From contig NZ_PTIR01000009.1 in NCBI RefSeq assembly GCF_002934455.1, positions 1 through 64,000 on the forward strand: DNA of 64,000 nt, read 5' to 3'. Source of the DNA: Trinickia symbiotica. GTDB taxonomy: Bacteria; Pseudomonadota; Gammaproteobacteria; Burkholderiales; Burkholderiaceae. The position numbers were made by a program, and so were the translations under genes. Shown here in pieces: positions 56,172 through 64,000 of the stretch. The notes beneath the pieces are model-generated. The model saw only the letters and a program-made list of their open reading frames with translations, did no database searches and was not told the origin of the DNA. Position 1 is the first letter of the stretch. Every line of letters begins with the position of its first letter.

Positions 56172-57443
56172 ATGCAGCGTATCACCAACACCGGTCGCGT
56201 CAATCTGGGCCATCTGTTCTGGCTGCGCAGCCTCGCCATCATCGGCCAGCTGACGACGATCGCCGTCGTCCAGCAGTTCTTCGGTGTGCATCTGCCTTTG
56301 CCGGCCATGCTGATGATCATCGCGCTGGAAGTCATGTTCAACGCGCTGACCTGGATGCGCGTAAAGGGCGCGCGGCCGGAGACGAACCTGGAGTTGCTGG
56401 GGCAGCTCTGGGTCGACCTCGGCGCGCTGTCCGGGTTGCTGTTTTTGTCGGGCGGCACGACGAACCCGTTCGTCTCGCTTTATCTGCCGTCGCTTGCGAT
56501 CGCGGCCGCCGTGCTGCCGTGGACCCACATGATCTGGCTCGCGATCTTCGCGATGTGCTGCTACGTCGCGCTCGGCTTCGACTCGGTGCCGCTCAATATG
56601 GATAATCCGGCGAACCTTTTCGACTATTACCGCGCCGGCATGTGGGTCAACTTCATGGTGAGCGTGGGTCTCATCGCCTGGTTCGTTGCACGCATGTCGA
56701 ATGCGCTGCGCCAGCGCGATGCGGCGCTCGGCGACGCGCAGCAGCGTTTACTGCGCGACGAGCGGGCGGTGGCGCTCGGCGTGCAGGCCGCGACCGTCGC
56801 GCACGAGATGGGCACGCCGCTGTCGACGATTTCCATGATCACCGAAGAACTCCGCGACGCGGCACGCGCGGACAAGGGTCTTGCGCCTTACGCAGCCGAT
56901 CTCGAAGTGCTCGACAAGCAGATGACGCTTTGCACGTCGGCGCTGGCGCGGCTGAGGAGCCGCGCCTCGGTATCCTCGCATCGCGAGGAGCTCGGCGAGT
57001 GGCTCGCCGGCTTCAGCGAGCAATGGCGGCTGCGGCATCCGCATGTGAAATTCGAGCGGCTTGCCGCTCCTTCAGGCGACGCCTGGGTGGAAGACACGAC
57101 GGCCGTCGGTCAGATTCTGACAATTCTGCTCGACAATGCGGCGCGTGTGAGCCGAGATAGCGTGACGTTACGGGCGACGGTCGACGCCGGCTTGATCGAA
57201 TTCGAAGTGCGCGACAGCGGGCCCGGCATTGCGCCGGCATTGCGCGCGCAACTCGGCGCGGCGCCCGTCGACAGTACGCAAGGCGGCCACGGCGTGGGCT
57301 TGTATCTCGCATTCTCGGCAGCGGCGCGACTCAACGGCTCGCTGGAGCTCGTCGAAGGCGAGCCGCGCGGCACGCGCGCTGTGCTGCGCGTGCCGGCCGC
57401 CTCGTCGGCTTCAATTTCGGATTCGAAGGAGAGTACAACATGA
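56172..57443 (+). CDS. regB: RegB/PrrB/ActS-type redox sensor kinase
   Basis: A 423-residue membrane histidine kinase with six transmembrane segments (about 18-180). The ubiquinone-binding GGTTNPF motif (94-100), diagnostic of RegB, lies in the membrane domain. The H-box is ATVAHEMGTPLSTISM with His211, followed by the ATPase domain (LLDNAARVS, DSGPGIAP, GHGVGLYLAF). RegB kinases phosphorylate RegA when respiration lowers the quinone pool oxidation state. The stop overlaps the regA start as ATGA. A small CWC protein gene lies just upstream. Confidence 0.92.
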   Translation: MQRITNTGRVNLGHLFWLRSLAIIGQLTTIAVVQQFFGVHLPLPAMLMIIALEVMFNALTWMRVKGARPETNLELLGQLWVDLGALSGLLFLSGGTTNPFVSLYLPSLAIAAAVLPWTHMIWLAIFAMCCYVALGFDSVPLNMDNPANLFDYYRAGMWVNFMVSVGLIAWFVARMSNALRQRDAALGDAQQRLLRDERAVALGVQAATVAHEMGTPLSTISMITEELRDAARADKGLAPYAADLEVLDKQMTLCTSALARLRSRASVSSHREELGEWLAGFSEQWRLRHPHVKFERLAAPSGDAWVEDTTAVGQILTILLDNAARVSRDSVTLRATVDAGLIEFEVRDSGPGIAPALRAQLGAAPVDSTQGGHGVGLYLAFSAAARLNGSLELVEGEPRGTRAVLRVPAASSASISDSKESTT

Positions 57444-57982
57444 GCGATACGAACTTCCTCGTGATCGACGACGACGAAGTATTCGCGGGCGTTCTCGCAC
57501 GCGGACTCACGCGCCGGGGCTACACGGTCTTTCAGGCGCACGACGCGAAGGAGGCCATCAAGCTCGCGAATGAGCATCAGTTCGAGCTCATGACGGTCGA
57601 TTTGCATCTCGGCGGGGATTCCGGGTTGAATCTCGTTGCCCCGTTGCGCGATCTGCAGCCCGATGCGCGCATGCTCGTGCTGACCGGGTACGCGAGCATC
57701 GCGACGGCCGTGCAGGCGGTGAAGGACGGCGCCGATAACTATTTGGCCAAGCCGGCGAACATTGAGTCGATTCTGAATGCGCTGAAGGTCGAGGCGAGCG
57801 TGGAGCAGGCGGAGGCGGCGCTCGAGAATCCGTCACTGCTATCGGTGGCGCGGCTCGAATGGGAGCACATTCAGCGGGCGCTGGCCGAGAATGGGGGGAA
57901 TATCTCGGCGACAGCGCGCGCGCTCAACATGCATCGTCGGACGTTGCAGAGGAAGCTGGCTAAGCGGCCGGTGAAGCAGTAG
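57440..57982 (+). CDS. regA: RegA/PrrA/ActR-type response regulator
   Basis: A 180-residue global redox regulator. The receiver domain begins FLVIDDDEVFAGVLARGL and has its phosphoacceptor in MTVDLHLGGDSG. The proline-containing linker and the Fis-like helix-turn-helix ISATARALNMHRRTLQRKLA match the highly conserved RegA C-terminus. It overlaps regB by four bases. Its last 30 bases recur at 59276-59305, in the same frame, beyond an inserted hydrolase gene. Confidence 0.93.
   Translation: MSDTNFLVIDDDEVFAGVLARGLTRRGYTVFQAHDAKEAIKLANEHQFELMTVDLHLGGDSGLNLVAPLRDLQPDARMLVLTGYASIATAVQAVKDGADNYLAKPANIESILNALKVEASVEQAEAALENPSLLSVARLEWEHIQRALAENGGNISATARALNMHRRTLQRKLAKRPVKQ
57953..57982 (+). repeat. 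regA 3' end, direct repeat copy 1
   Basis: The last 30 bases of regA, encoding KLAKRPVKQ and the TAG stop. It matches 59276-59305 at 28 of 30 positions, including a 19-base identical core. Confidence 0.85.
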
Positions 57983-58005
57983 GTTGTGGGGGTAAGCCTT
58001 GGTGG

Positions 58006-59046
58006 CTAGATGTGCGCTTTCAGAAACTGAAGCGAGCGAACAAGAGCATTCTTTCCATCATCGCCGTCAAGATCAAACTGATACTCATGTGCCAGTTGAG
58101 GCTGATGGTCAGTCGGAAAGAAGAGTGTGTCTACCGCGGCCCCTAATGACCGCAGCTTTTCTGCGAGTGGCTTGGACTGCACATTCGTCAAAGGATCGGC
58201 GTTTCCGCCACTCATAAAAGTTGCGGGAAAATTTTTCGTCACGTGATATTGCGGTGACATTTGGTTGATAATCGGATCGGAGAAGTCCCGCACTCCAGAG
58301 TAAGCCCACACCGCAACATCATTTCCCCAGCTGACGATCCACGACAATGTCGGATCAGGATTGGCGAGTTTGTCCATCTGATAAATTCCGCAATACAGTA
58401 TGACTCCCTTGAGCTGCGAAGGCTTTAGATTGGGAGAAATTCCCAGCACTTTCGCATAGTCTGCGTTCGTGATAAGCGCCGCCATTTGACTCGAGAGTTG
58501 CGCGCCGGCGGAGTCGCCCGCAAAGAAAATCCTCGAGGTGTCCGCATGAAAACGCCTGGCGTTCTTTAAGATATAGGCGTATGCATCGTTGAGTTGATTG
58601 ATCTGCACTGGGTACGATTTTTTGGGAGCCAAGGTGTAATCAGGTGCGATAACGGTAAGACCCTCGGCGGCAATCAACCGGTAGTACGGCGCCGCATCGC
58701 TTTTACTGCCAGAAATCCAAGCGCCGCCATGCGTCCAAATCACAACCGGCAGCAAGCCCTGGGTTGATTGCGGATAATACACATCCAACAGAGCATCGCC
58801 GTCACCGTTTCGGTATTGCTGATCCGCTATCAGAGTAATAGGCACTTTCGGCTGGTGTGCCTCCAGTGCTTTTGTTACCTGCGCGGCGTTCCATTCAAAT
58901 ACAGATCGGATGATTATTGCGCCAGGCCACGGCGTCAGCCGGAATAATAAGGCGTTGATGATCAGGACGATGCTGGCTCCCACCAAAATGCGAGGGATCA
59001 ATGCCGGCAATTTAGATGAATTCGATGATGCAACACTCTGCCCCAT
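58006..59046 (-). CDS. Alpha/beta hydrolase (HSL-like), membrane-anchored
   Basis: A 346-residue protein with one N-terminal transmembrane helix (about residues 17-42) and an alpha/beta-hydrolase fold. The HSL/BD-FAE-like motifs are WTHGGAWISG (oxyanion loop) and FFAGDSAGAQL (nucleophile in GDSAG), with Asp in SGGNADPLTN and His near QLAHEYQFD. Substrate is unknown (esters or acylated compounds). Base composition is markedly more AT-rich than the neighbours, and the gene lies between two copies of the regA 3' end, so it looks acquired. GGGAG lies about nine bases before the ATG. Confidence 0.85.
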   Translation of the reverse strand: MGQSVASSNSSKLPALIPRILVGASIVLIINALLFRLTPWPGAIIIRSVFEWNAAQVTKALEAHQPKVPITLIADQQYRNGDGDALLDVYYPQSTQGLLPVVIWTHGGAWISGSKSDAAPYYRLIAAEGLTVIAPDYTLAPKKSYPVQINQLNDAYAYILKNARRFHADTSRIFFAGDSAGAQLSSQMAALITNADYAKVLGISPNLKPSQLKGVILYCGIYQMDKLANPDPTLSWIVSWGNDVAVWAYSGVRDFSDPIINQMSPQYHVTKNFPATFMSGGNADPLTNVQSKPLAEKLRSLGAAVDTLFFPTDHQPQLAHEYQFDLDGDDGKNALVRSLQFLKAHI

Positions 59047-59275
59047 TTCTCACTCTCCCGGCGCTTCCATTGCGTTGCTGTCGCCGTGTACGCACCCGCA
59101 AGAAGGGAGCGGGCGTTGCCTCTGCTCTGGATCTAACAATGATTTTGATCTGATATGAGTGAGTGTATTCACGCTGGTTCGATAGTGCCCTATCAGAATT
59201 GATAGGGGGTTTTCATCAGCGCCGCCGTACCACCTGAACAGGTAAGCCCAGGCTTGCGATAGAGTTCCATAGCAG
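59047..59275. other. Intergenic end of the hydrolase insert
   Basis: About 230 bp upstream of the hydrolase, comparatively AT-rich. It contains an 8-bp hairpin, CCCTATCA (59188-59195) with TGATAGGG (59200-59207) and a GAAT loop, followed by GGTTTT, a weak plus-strand terminator shape. The promoter for the hydrolase should be here, but none is clear. An 87-codon minus-strand frame through this area is not recognisable and is left out. Confidence 0.5.
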
Positions 59276-59305
59276 AAGCTCGCTAAGCGGCCGGTGAAGC
59301 CGTAG
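59276..59305 (+). repeat. regA 3' end, direct repeat copy 2
   Basis: A near-exact copy of the regA end that reads KLAKRPVKP and TAG in the same frame. It has two substitutions against copy 1 and lies 1323 bp away from it. It is followed at 59330-59362 by a long hairpin. Confidence 0.85.
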
Positions 59306-59329
59306 CCGCTCAATCCCCTCTTCAGGCGC

Positions 59330-59362
59330 CGACACCGGTAACCTGCGCGGTTGCCGGTGTCG
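59330..59362. repeat. 14-bp hairpin downstream of the second regA end
   Basis: CGACACCGG (59330-59338) pairs with 59354-59362, extended inward to a 14-bp stem with one T-G pair and a TGCGC loop. It would sit 25 bases after regA if the insert were absent, so it may be the original regA terminator, but it lacks a T-run. Its right arm contains the -35 of the toxin-antitoxin promoter. Confidence 0.5.
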
Positions 59363-59388
59363 ACTCAATGTAGTAACATATCTACATT
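59351..59388 (+). promoter_or_regulatory. Toxin-antitoxin promoter and operator
   Basis: TTGCCG (59351-59356) and TAACAT (59374-59379) are separated by 17 bases. An inverted repeat, AATGTAG (59367-59373) with CTACATT (59382-59388), straddles the -10. That is the expected arrangement for an autorepressed Phd/VapC operon. Confidence 0.65.
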
Positions 59389-59415
59389 CCTGCCTAACCT
59401 ACTTGTGGGGGCCCC

Positions 59416-59670
59416 ATGACCATCACGACTCTGTCAAGCCGGGAACTCAATCAGGACGTGACGAGAGCCAAGAAGGCGACGAAGGACGGTCCGGTGTTCA
59501 TCACAGATCGCGGTAGGCCCGCGCATGTGCTGTTGAGCTTCGAGGAATATCAAAAGCTCACTCAGCAGCGCCGCAACATCGCCGACGCCCTTGCGATGCC
59601 TGGCATCGAAGACATCGAATTCGATCCGCCGCGCGCCGACATCAAGACTCACCCGGCTGAGTTCGAATGA
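59416..59670 (+). CDS. Phd/YefM-family antitoxin
   Basis: An 84-residue antitoxin. The N-terminal DNA-binding domain TITTLSSRELNQDVTRAKKA and the GPVFITDRGRPAHVLLSFEEY segment are of the Phd/YefM family. The C-terminal part (FDPPRADIKTHPAEFE) should wrap the toxin. GGGGG precedes the ATG. It overlaps the toxin gene by four bases (ATGA). The operator in its promoter supports autoregulation by the pair. Confidence 0.9.
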   Translation: MTITTLSSRELNQDVTRAKKATKDGPVFITDRGRPAHVLLSFEEYQKLTQQRRNIADALAMPGIEDIEFDPPRADIKTHPAEFE

Positions 59671-60095
59671 TGTTTGTAGTCGATACGAATGTTATTTCCG
59701 AACTGCGAAAGGTGAAAGCCGGCAAAGCCGATGCGAATGTCGCGGTGTGGGCAGCGAGTATCGATGCCGCAGCGCTCTTCATTTCGGCCATTACAGTCAT
59801 GGAGTTGGAGACCGGCGTCTTACAAGTGGAACGACGGGACGCAAAGCAGGGCTCAATGTTGAGAAGCTGGTTAGATCACCATGTGTTGCCGGAGTTCGCA
59901 GGACGGGTGCTACCCATCGATAGCACCGTGGCACAGCGGTGCGGTCGCTTGCACGTGCCCGATCGACGCTCTGAGCGCGACGCCCTCATTGCCGCTACGG
60001 CGCTCGTGCATGGGATGACCGTCGCTACGCGCAACGTAGCTGATTTCGTCGCGACAGGCGTCGGTATCTGCAATCCTTGGATGGCCTTGCCATGA
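59667..60095 (+). CDS. VapC-type PIN-domain toxin
   Basis: A 142-residue PIN-domain ribonuclease. Acidic residues of the active site are in VVDTNVISELRK (N-terminal Asp), MELETGV (Glu), and RRSERDALIAATALVHG (Asp), then RNVADF near the end with the last Asp. All four appear intact. It is co-translated with the antitoxin. Such toxins cleave tRNA or rRNA; the target is not predictable. A terminator follows at 60248. Confidence 0.9.
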   Translation: MMFVVDTNVISELRKVKAGKADANVAVWAASIDAAALFISAITVMELETGVLQVERRDAKQGSMLRSWLDHHVLPEFAGRVLPIDSTVAQRCGRLHVPDRRSERDALIAATALVHGMTVATRNVADFVATGVGICNPWMALP

Positions 60096-60247
60096 CAGCC
60101 ATGTCAGCTATGGGTGACGCAACGCTATGAAGACGCTGCGCTACGCGGTAAGGCGGCCAGCAACCCGTTGGTGAGGGCTGAAGCTGTCGCCAGACGAGGG
60201 GTAGTCGAGCCCACAGCGTGCGGGTTTCGATTAGCAGCACCTCAAAC

Positions 60248-60276
60248 CAGCGGCCCAACAAAGGCCGCTGATTTTT
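60248..60276 (+). terminator. Terminator after the toxin gene
   Basis: An 8-bp stem, CAGCGGCC (60248-60255) with GGCCGCTG (60263-60270) and a 7-base loop, followed by ATTTTT. It lies between the toxin gene and the converging hslU and may also help end hslVU transcription. Confidence 0.75.
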
Positions 60277-60351
60277 GCCGCCGCATTTGGCCATCGAGTG
60301 CGCTGTCTAAGGCAGGAATCGCTTACGACGTGGCGCTTACGGGCATTACGG

Positions 60352-61704
60352 TCAAAGCACGTACCGCGACAAATCCTCACTCTGTGCGATGTCACCGAGC
60401 GCCTGATCGACATAGGCTGCGTCGATCCGCACGACCTTGCCCGCATGATTGCCGGCCGCGAACGAAACGTCTTCAAGCAGCTTTTCGATGACGGTATAAA
60501 GTCGACGCGCCCCGATGTTTTCCGTGCGCTCGTTGACCGAGTACGCTATTTCAGCCATGCGCCGGATGCCGTCGTCCGCGAACTCGAGTTCGACGCTTTC
60601 TGTCGCGAGCAGCGCTTGATATTGCTTCACGAGGCTCGCGTCAGTTGCCACGAGAATCGATTCGAAGTCTTGCACCGAGAGCGAATCGAGCTCCACACGA
60701 ATCGGAAAGCGCCCCTGCAGTTCGGGGATCAAATCGCTCGGCTTCGACAGATGAAACGCGCCGCTCGCAATGAAGAGAATGTGATCGGTCTTCACCATGC
60801 CGTAGCGCGTATTAATCGTCGTGCCTTCGACGAGCGGCAGCAAATCGCGCTGCACGCCCTGGCGCGACACCTCACCCCCGCCGCCGCCCAGCTCGCCGCT
60901 GCGCGAGGCGATCTTGTCGATTTCATCGAGAAAGACGATGCCGTTCTGCTCGACGTTCTGGACGGCCTTCGACTTGACCTCCTCGTCGTTGAGCATCTTG
61001 GACGCTTCCTCGTCGGTCAGCACTTTCAGCGCTTCCTTGACCTTCATTTTGCGGCGCGTCTTTTTGCCCCCACCCAGGTTCGCGAACATTGAGCGGATCT
61101 GCTCGGTCATGTCCTCCATGCCGGGCGGCCCCATGATGTCCATGCCGAGCTGCGGCAGCTCGACGTCGAGCTCGATCTCCTTGTCGTCGAGCTGGCCCTC
61201 GCGCAGGCGTTTGCGAAACGTCTGGCGCGTCGCGCTGCCTTCGGCAGACTCGCTGCTCGACGCTTGCGAGCCGAAGCCGACGGGCCGCGCGCTCGGCAGC
61301 AGGATGTCGAGAATGCGGTCCTCGGCCTGATCCTGCGCCTGCGTGCGCACCTTGCGCATCTCCGTTTCGCGCGTCTGCTTCAACGAAATTTCGACGAGAT
61401 CGCGCACGATGCTGTCGACATCGCGTCCCACATAGCCGACTTCCGTGAATTTCGTCGCCTCGATCTTGATGAACGGCGCATCGGCGAGCTTCGCGAGACG
61501 CCGGGCGATTTCGGTTTTGCCGACGCCGGTCGGCCCGATCATCATGATGTTCTTCGGCGTGATTTCCTGTCGCAGCGGCTCGGCGACCTGTTGGCGGCGC
61601 CAGCGGTTGCGCAGCGCGACCGCAACGGCTTTTTTCGCCTTTTGCTGGCCGATGATGAATTTGTCGAGTTCCGAGACGATCTCGGCGGGCGTCATGGTGC
61701 TCAC
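60352..61704 (-). CDS. hslU: HslU, ATPase of the HslVU protease
   Basis: A 450-residue AAA+ unfoldase that feeds substrates to HslV. The Walker A GPTGVGKT is at 57-64, [14 protein letters not shown] holds the pore loop, and [14 protein letters not shown] is the Walker B. A glycine-rich insertion domain with [12 protein letters not shown] follows the pore region. The protein ends EDLSRYVL, the HslV-contacting tail. The GTG start at 61704 fits GGGAG six bases upstream. Follows hslV by 15 bp. Confidence 0.97.
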   Translation of the reverse strand: MSTMTPAEIVSELDKFIIGQQKAKKAVAVALRNRWRRQQVAEPLRQEITPKNIMMIGPTGVGKTEIARRLAKLADAPFIKIEATKFTEVGYVGRDVDSIVRDLVEISLKQTRETEMRKVRTQAQDQAEDRILDILLPSARPVGFGSQASSSESAEGSATRQTFRKRLREGQLDDKEIELDVELPQLGMDIMGPPGMEDMTEQIRSMFANLGGGKKTRRKMKVKEALKVLTDEEASKMLNDEEVKSKAVQNVEQNGIVFLDEIDKIASRSGELGGGGGEVSRQGVQRDLLPLVEGTTINTRYGMVKTDHILFIASGAFHLSKPSDLIPELQGRFPIRVELDSLSVQDFESILVATDASLVKQYQALLATESVELEFADDGIRRMAEIAYSVNERTENIGARRLYTVIEKLLEDVSFAAGNHAGKVVRIDAAYVDQALGDIAQSEDLSRYVL

Positions 61705-61719
61705 TCTGTTCTCCCTTCC

Positions 61720-62256
61720 TTACTCGATTGTCTCGATGACGCGGTTATGGTTCGTGTAGATGCACATGTCGCCCGCGATCGCGAGGGATTTCTCGACGAT
61801 CTCGCGCGGCGAAAGGCTCGTGTTTTCGGCAAGCGCGCGCGCCGCGGCCTGGGCATAGGCTCCGCCCGAGCCGATCGCACAGATGCCGCCTTCGGGATCG
61901 AGCACGTCGCCGTTGCCGGTGATGACGAGTGTGGTGTTCGCGTCGGCCGTGATCAGCATCGCTTCGAGGCGGCGCAACATACGGTCGGTACGCCAATCCT
62001 TGGCGAGCTCGACGGCGGCGCGCGTGAGATTCCCCTGGTGCTTCTCCAATTTCGCCTCGAACCGATCGAGCAACGAGAACGCATCGGCCGTGCCGCCGGC
62101 GAATCCGACGAGCACCTTGTCGTTGTAGATGCGCCGGACTTTCTTTGCGCCGCCTTTCATGACGATGTTGCCAAGCGTCACCTGGCCGTCGCCGCCCAGC
62201 GCGACCTGGCTGCCGCGCCGCACGGAAACGATCGTCGTGCCGTGAAATTGCTCCAT
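61720..62256 (-). CDS. hslV: HslV, peptidase of the HslVU protease
   Basis: A 178-residue threonine peptidase. The sequence [15 protein letters not shown] shows the N-terminal threonine exposed after removal of the leading six residues, the mature TTIVSVRR active form. [31 protein letters not shown] and [14 protein letters not shown] are conserved. The start at 62256 gives the family length. It is the first gene of hslVU; the insert ahead of it carries the nucleotidyltransferase gene in the opposite direction. Confidence 0.97.
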   Translation of the reverse strand: MEQFHGTTIVSVRRGSQVALGGDGQVTLGNIVMKGGAKKVRRIYNDKVLVGFAGGTADAFSLLDRFEAKLEKHQGNLTRAAVELAKDWRTDRMLRRLEAMLITADANTTLVITGNGDVLDPEGGICAIGSGGAYAQAAARALAENTSLSPREIVEKSLAIAGDMCIYTNHNRVIETIE

Positions 62257-62501
62257 TGTGCGTTCCTTCAAAAACGTCGAAAGCGCCGTCGGCGCATGCA
62301 CCGCGCGGCAGAAACGGGTGGTGGGCGACCGGTGGCCGGCAAAAGCCCACCGCTCGCGCGACGCACGTCGAGTCCATTTTAGGGCGAGCGCTGTTTTATC
62401 AAGAGCCAATGGCACGTCTGGACCGGAAAGTAGCTCTCCAGCCCTACGACGCGGGCGCGCAGCGGCAAGACTGAAGGCGCACGGTAAAAATAAGGGACAG
62501 T

Positions 62502-62577
62502 TTTCAGTAAAAATTGAAAAATTACTGAAATTGGACGCCCACCGCCTCTTTCAGTAAAATTTGAAAAATTACTGAAA
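62502..62577 (+). promoter_or_regulatory. Paired 29-bp operator-like repeats around a promoter
   Basis: Two 29-bp repeats at 62502-62530 and 62549-62577 differ at one base. Each carries the inverted arms TTTCAGTAA and TTACTGAAA around an AT-rich centre. Between them lies a promoter TTGGAC (62531-62536), an 18-base spacer and TAAAAT (62555-62560), the -10 lying inside the second repeat. The second repeat ends nine bases before the gene start. This is an arrangement typical of tight repression. Confidence 0.65.
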
Positions 62578-62586
62578 GCCCCCAAC

Positions 62587-63639
62587 ATGCATGGAATGCC
62601 TCTTTACGAGCAGCACGACCAAGCGTACTGCTTGCAATTTGCGAATGTCGAGCAGGCTGCGGCGGCGCAGGAGACGATCCTCCTCGGCGCGCCAGGCACC
62701 ATCATCGAGCATAAGCGCGGCGAACTCGTCTATTACGCAAGGCAGTACATGAGCCCAGAGGGCAAGAAACAGGAGGAAAATCTCGGCGGGCCGCAGGGCG
62801 ACCCGGACGTTGAGGCTCGCATCCAGCAAGTTCGAGAGCGCATCGAGCTCGGTAAGGGCCTCATTGACCGCATTCGGGAACTCGCCAAGCTCGGCTTCCA
62901 GTTATCGGACAACAAGACGTTCGCCACGATGGGCGTCCTGTTCAACCATGGCTTGTTTCAGGCCGGCGCTGTACTGATCGGCTCCCACGCTTTCGCGGCG
63001 CTGCTCAACGGGCTGGGGATCAAGGCGATCGCCTATCAGACCGAGGATATCGATATCGCGCGCGGACACCAGCTCGCTTTAGAGGATGTTCCGACCGGCG
63101 GGCTGTTGGCAATCCTGAAGGAAACGGGTATCCACTTCGTCGAAGTTCCAGCGATGACACGGGGTGCGCCGTCGACATCCTACAAGCAGGCCGGGGTCGC
63201 TCGTTTCCATGTCGATTTGCTCGTCCCTTCGCAGGACGATACTTTCCCGACGGTTGCCGTGCCTGAGCTCAACGCGCATGCGACGGGCTTGCCGTATCTC
63301 GCCTATCTGCTTGGCAAGTCGCACATGGGCACTTTGATTTCGCGCCATGGGGCGGTACCCGTGCGCGTACCGGATCCGGCGAGATTCGCCGTTCACAAGC
63401 TACTTGTCTCGAGGTTGCGGACCAATACGCTCGTCAAGTCTCAGAAGGATGTCCAGCAAGCCTGCGTGTTACTCGCCATGCTCGGTGAGCATCGCAGCGG
63501 AGAGATCGAAGGTGCATGCGCCGCACTCCCGAAGTCCTCCCGCTCGCTCGTGCGCCGCGTGGTGCCCGAAGTTCGCCGGCATATGGAGTCCGCCCACGAG
63601 GGAGCACTGCACGAACTCGAAGCGAGTCTGGAGCCGTAA
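62587..63639 (+). CDS. NTP_transf_8-like nucleotidyltransferase-fold protein
   Basis: A 350-residue protein. The centre holds a nucleotidyltransferase signature: IGSHAFAALLNGLGI (GS motif) followed by TEDIDIARG (DxD motif), in the arrangement of the NTP_transf_8 group (formerly a DUF). The N-terminal half contains a helical segment with a possible coiled coil (EARIQQVRERIELGKGLI). No partner gene is adjacent. ATG at 62587 or the in-frame ATG at 62596 is the start; neither has a strong ribosome-binding site. It lies between hslV and dksA in a place usually without such a gene, so it is accessory. The paired repeats upstream suggest autoregulation or an unknown repressor. Confidence 0.75.
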   Translation: MHGMPLYEQHDQAYCLQFANVEQAAAAQETILLGAPGTIIEHKRGELVYYARQYMSPEGKKQEENLGGPQGDPDVEARIQQVRERIELGKGLIDRIRELAKLGFQLSDNKTFATMGVLFNHGLFQAGAVLIGSHAFAALLNGLGIKAIAYQTEDIDIARGHQLALEDVPTGGLLAILKETGIHFVEVPAMTRGAPSTSYKQAGVARFHVDLLVPSQDDTFPTVAVPELNAHATGLPYLAYLLGKSHMGTLISRHGAVPVRVPDPARFAVHKLLVSRLRTNTLVKSQKDVQQACVLLAMLGEHRSGEIEGACAALPKSSRSLVRRVVPEVRRHMESAHEGALHELEASLEP

Positions 63640-63692
63640 GCGCACTGAGCAGCCGCAGTGGGACCGGCAAACGCGCAGCGGCGCATTGAGCA

Positions 63693-63726
63693 GCGGAAAA
63701 AGAAAAGCGCGCGGTATGCCGCGCGC
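63693..63726 (-). terminator. Rho-independent terminator of dksA
   Basis: GCGCGCGG (63707-63714) pairs with CCGCGCGC (63719-63726) across a TATG loop. Read on the minus strand it is followed by TTTTCTTTTT. It lies 60 bases after the dksA stop. Confidence 0.8.
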
Positions 63727-63785
63727 CTCTTGAGGAAGCAGCGTAAAGACGCGCGGCCGTTGCCGCCGCGCGAAAAACGCGCGTA

Positions 63786-64000
63786 TCAGTCGCCGAAAAG
63801 CTTCTGACGCAACTCGCGGCGCTCCTGCGCCTCGAGCGACAGCGTGGCCGTGGGACGCGCGAGCAGGCGCGGAATGCCAATCGGCTCGCCCGTTTCCTCG
63901 CACCAGCCATACTCACCCGATTCGATCCGCGCAAGCGATTGCTGCACCTTCTTCAGCAGCTTGCGTTCGCGATCGCGGGTGCGCAGCTCGAGCGCATGTT
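63786..64000 (-). CDS. dksA: RNA polymerase-binding transcription factor DksA (5' part missing)
   Basis: The last 71 residues of DksA run off the window edge. The sequence RTRDRERKLLKKVQQSLARI forms the end of the coiled coil, and EYGWCEETGEPIGIPRLLAR is the zinc-finger region. Only one of the four canonical zinc cysteines is present (Cys in YGWCEET; the others are replaced by Thr, Leu and Ala), as in cysteine-poor DksA variants. DksA with ppGpp adjusts rRNA transcription. A terminator follows. Confidence 0.93.
   Translation of the reverse strand, partial: HALELRTRDRERKLLKKVQQSLARIESGEYGWCEETGEPIGIPRLLARPTATLSLEAQERRELRQKLFGD

Noticed and set aside
59050-59313. 87-codon minus-strand frame upstream of the hydrolase
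   Set aside because: It spans the second regA-end copy on the opposite strand, has no good start and no recognisable family.
59330-59362. Hairpin after the second regA end as a proven terminator
   Set aside because: The stem is strong but no T-run follows and its right arm overlaps the toxin-antitoxin promoter, so it is listed only as a hairpin.

Overview
The window is a high-GC, densely coded stretch of a Burkholderiales chromosome (Burkholderia / Paraburkholderia / Trinickia type). The evidence is the gene order: a mreBCD-mrdA-rodA block beside gatCAB, metX-metW beside slmA-argB, regBA next to hslVU and dksA, and the NtrY-like kinase after rsmB and a DUF4390 gene. Most of it is ordinary core genome. 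Accessory DNA is limited to a few sharply bounded spots.

Positions 1-6527 look like the end of a genomic island abutting the 3' end of a tRNA-Lys(CTT) gene. It holds a fragment resembling the N-terminus of a mobilization protein, two tandem hairpins that could belong to a transfer origin, a gene-free run of closely packed short hairpins, a DUF6573-type plasmid/ICE gene with two small companions, and a complete type III restriction-modification pair (mod-res). No integrase is visible and the left end lies outside the window.

From 6600 to about 29900 come a thioesterase, a patatin phospholipase, a 2-hydroxyacid dehydrogenase, GTP-dependent PEP carboxykinase, a LysR regulator, topoisomerase III, a thioredoxin-like protein, DprA, def-fmt, a LysE-type exporter, HtpX, and rsmB-DUF4390-histidine kinase-response regulator. 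These are followed by tRNA-Phe with a clear promoter and terminator, the 7-deazaguanine genes queC-queE-queD, an HpcH-type aldolase and a Sel1-repeat protein.

From 29987 to 36517 the minus strand carries the rod-shape operon mreB-mreC-mreD-mrdA-rodA. Divergent to it are gatCAB, a polyphosphate kinase 2 and exonuclease III. The minus strand then has an EamA transporter, three tandem secreted carboxylesterase paralogues (the middle one has lost catalytic residues), an M48 metalloprotease, an AmpG-like permease with no orthodox start codon, metX-metW, slmA, a HAD nucleotidase and argB.

The last section has a small cysteine-rich CWC protein and the RegB/RegA redox two-component pair, then hslVU and the end of dksA. 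This core block is interrupted twice. A comparatively AT-rich alpha/beta hydrolase sits between two copies of the regA 3' end, followed by a Phd/VapC toxin-antitoxin pair. An orphan nucleotidyltransferase gene with paired AT-rich operator-like repeats lies between hslV and dksA. The strongest leads for unusual biology are the regA-end duplication, the nucleotidyltransferase with its repeats, the hairpin array in the island, and the inactive-looking middle esterase.
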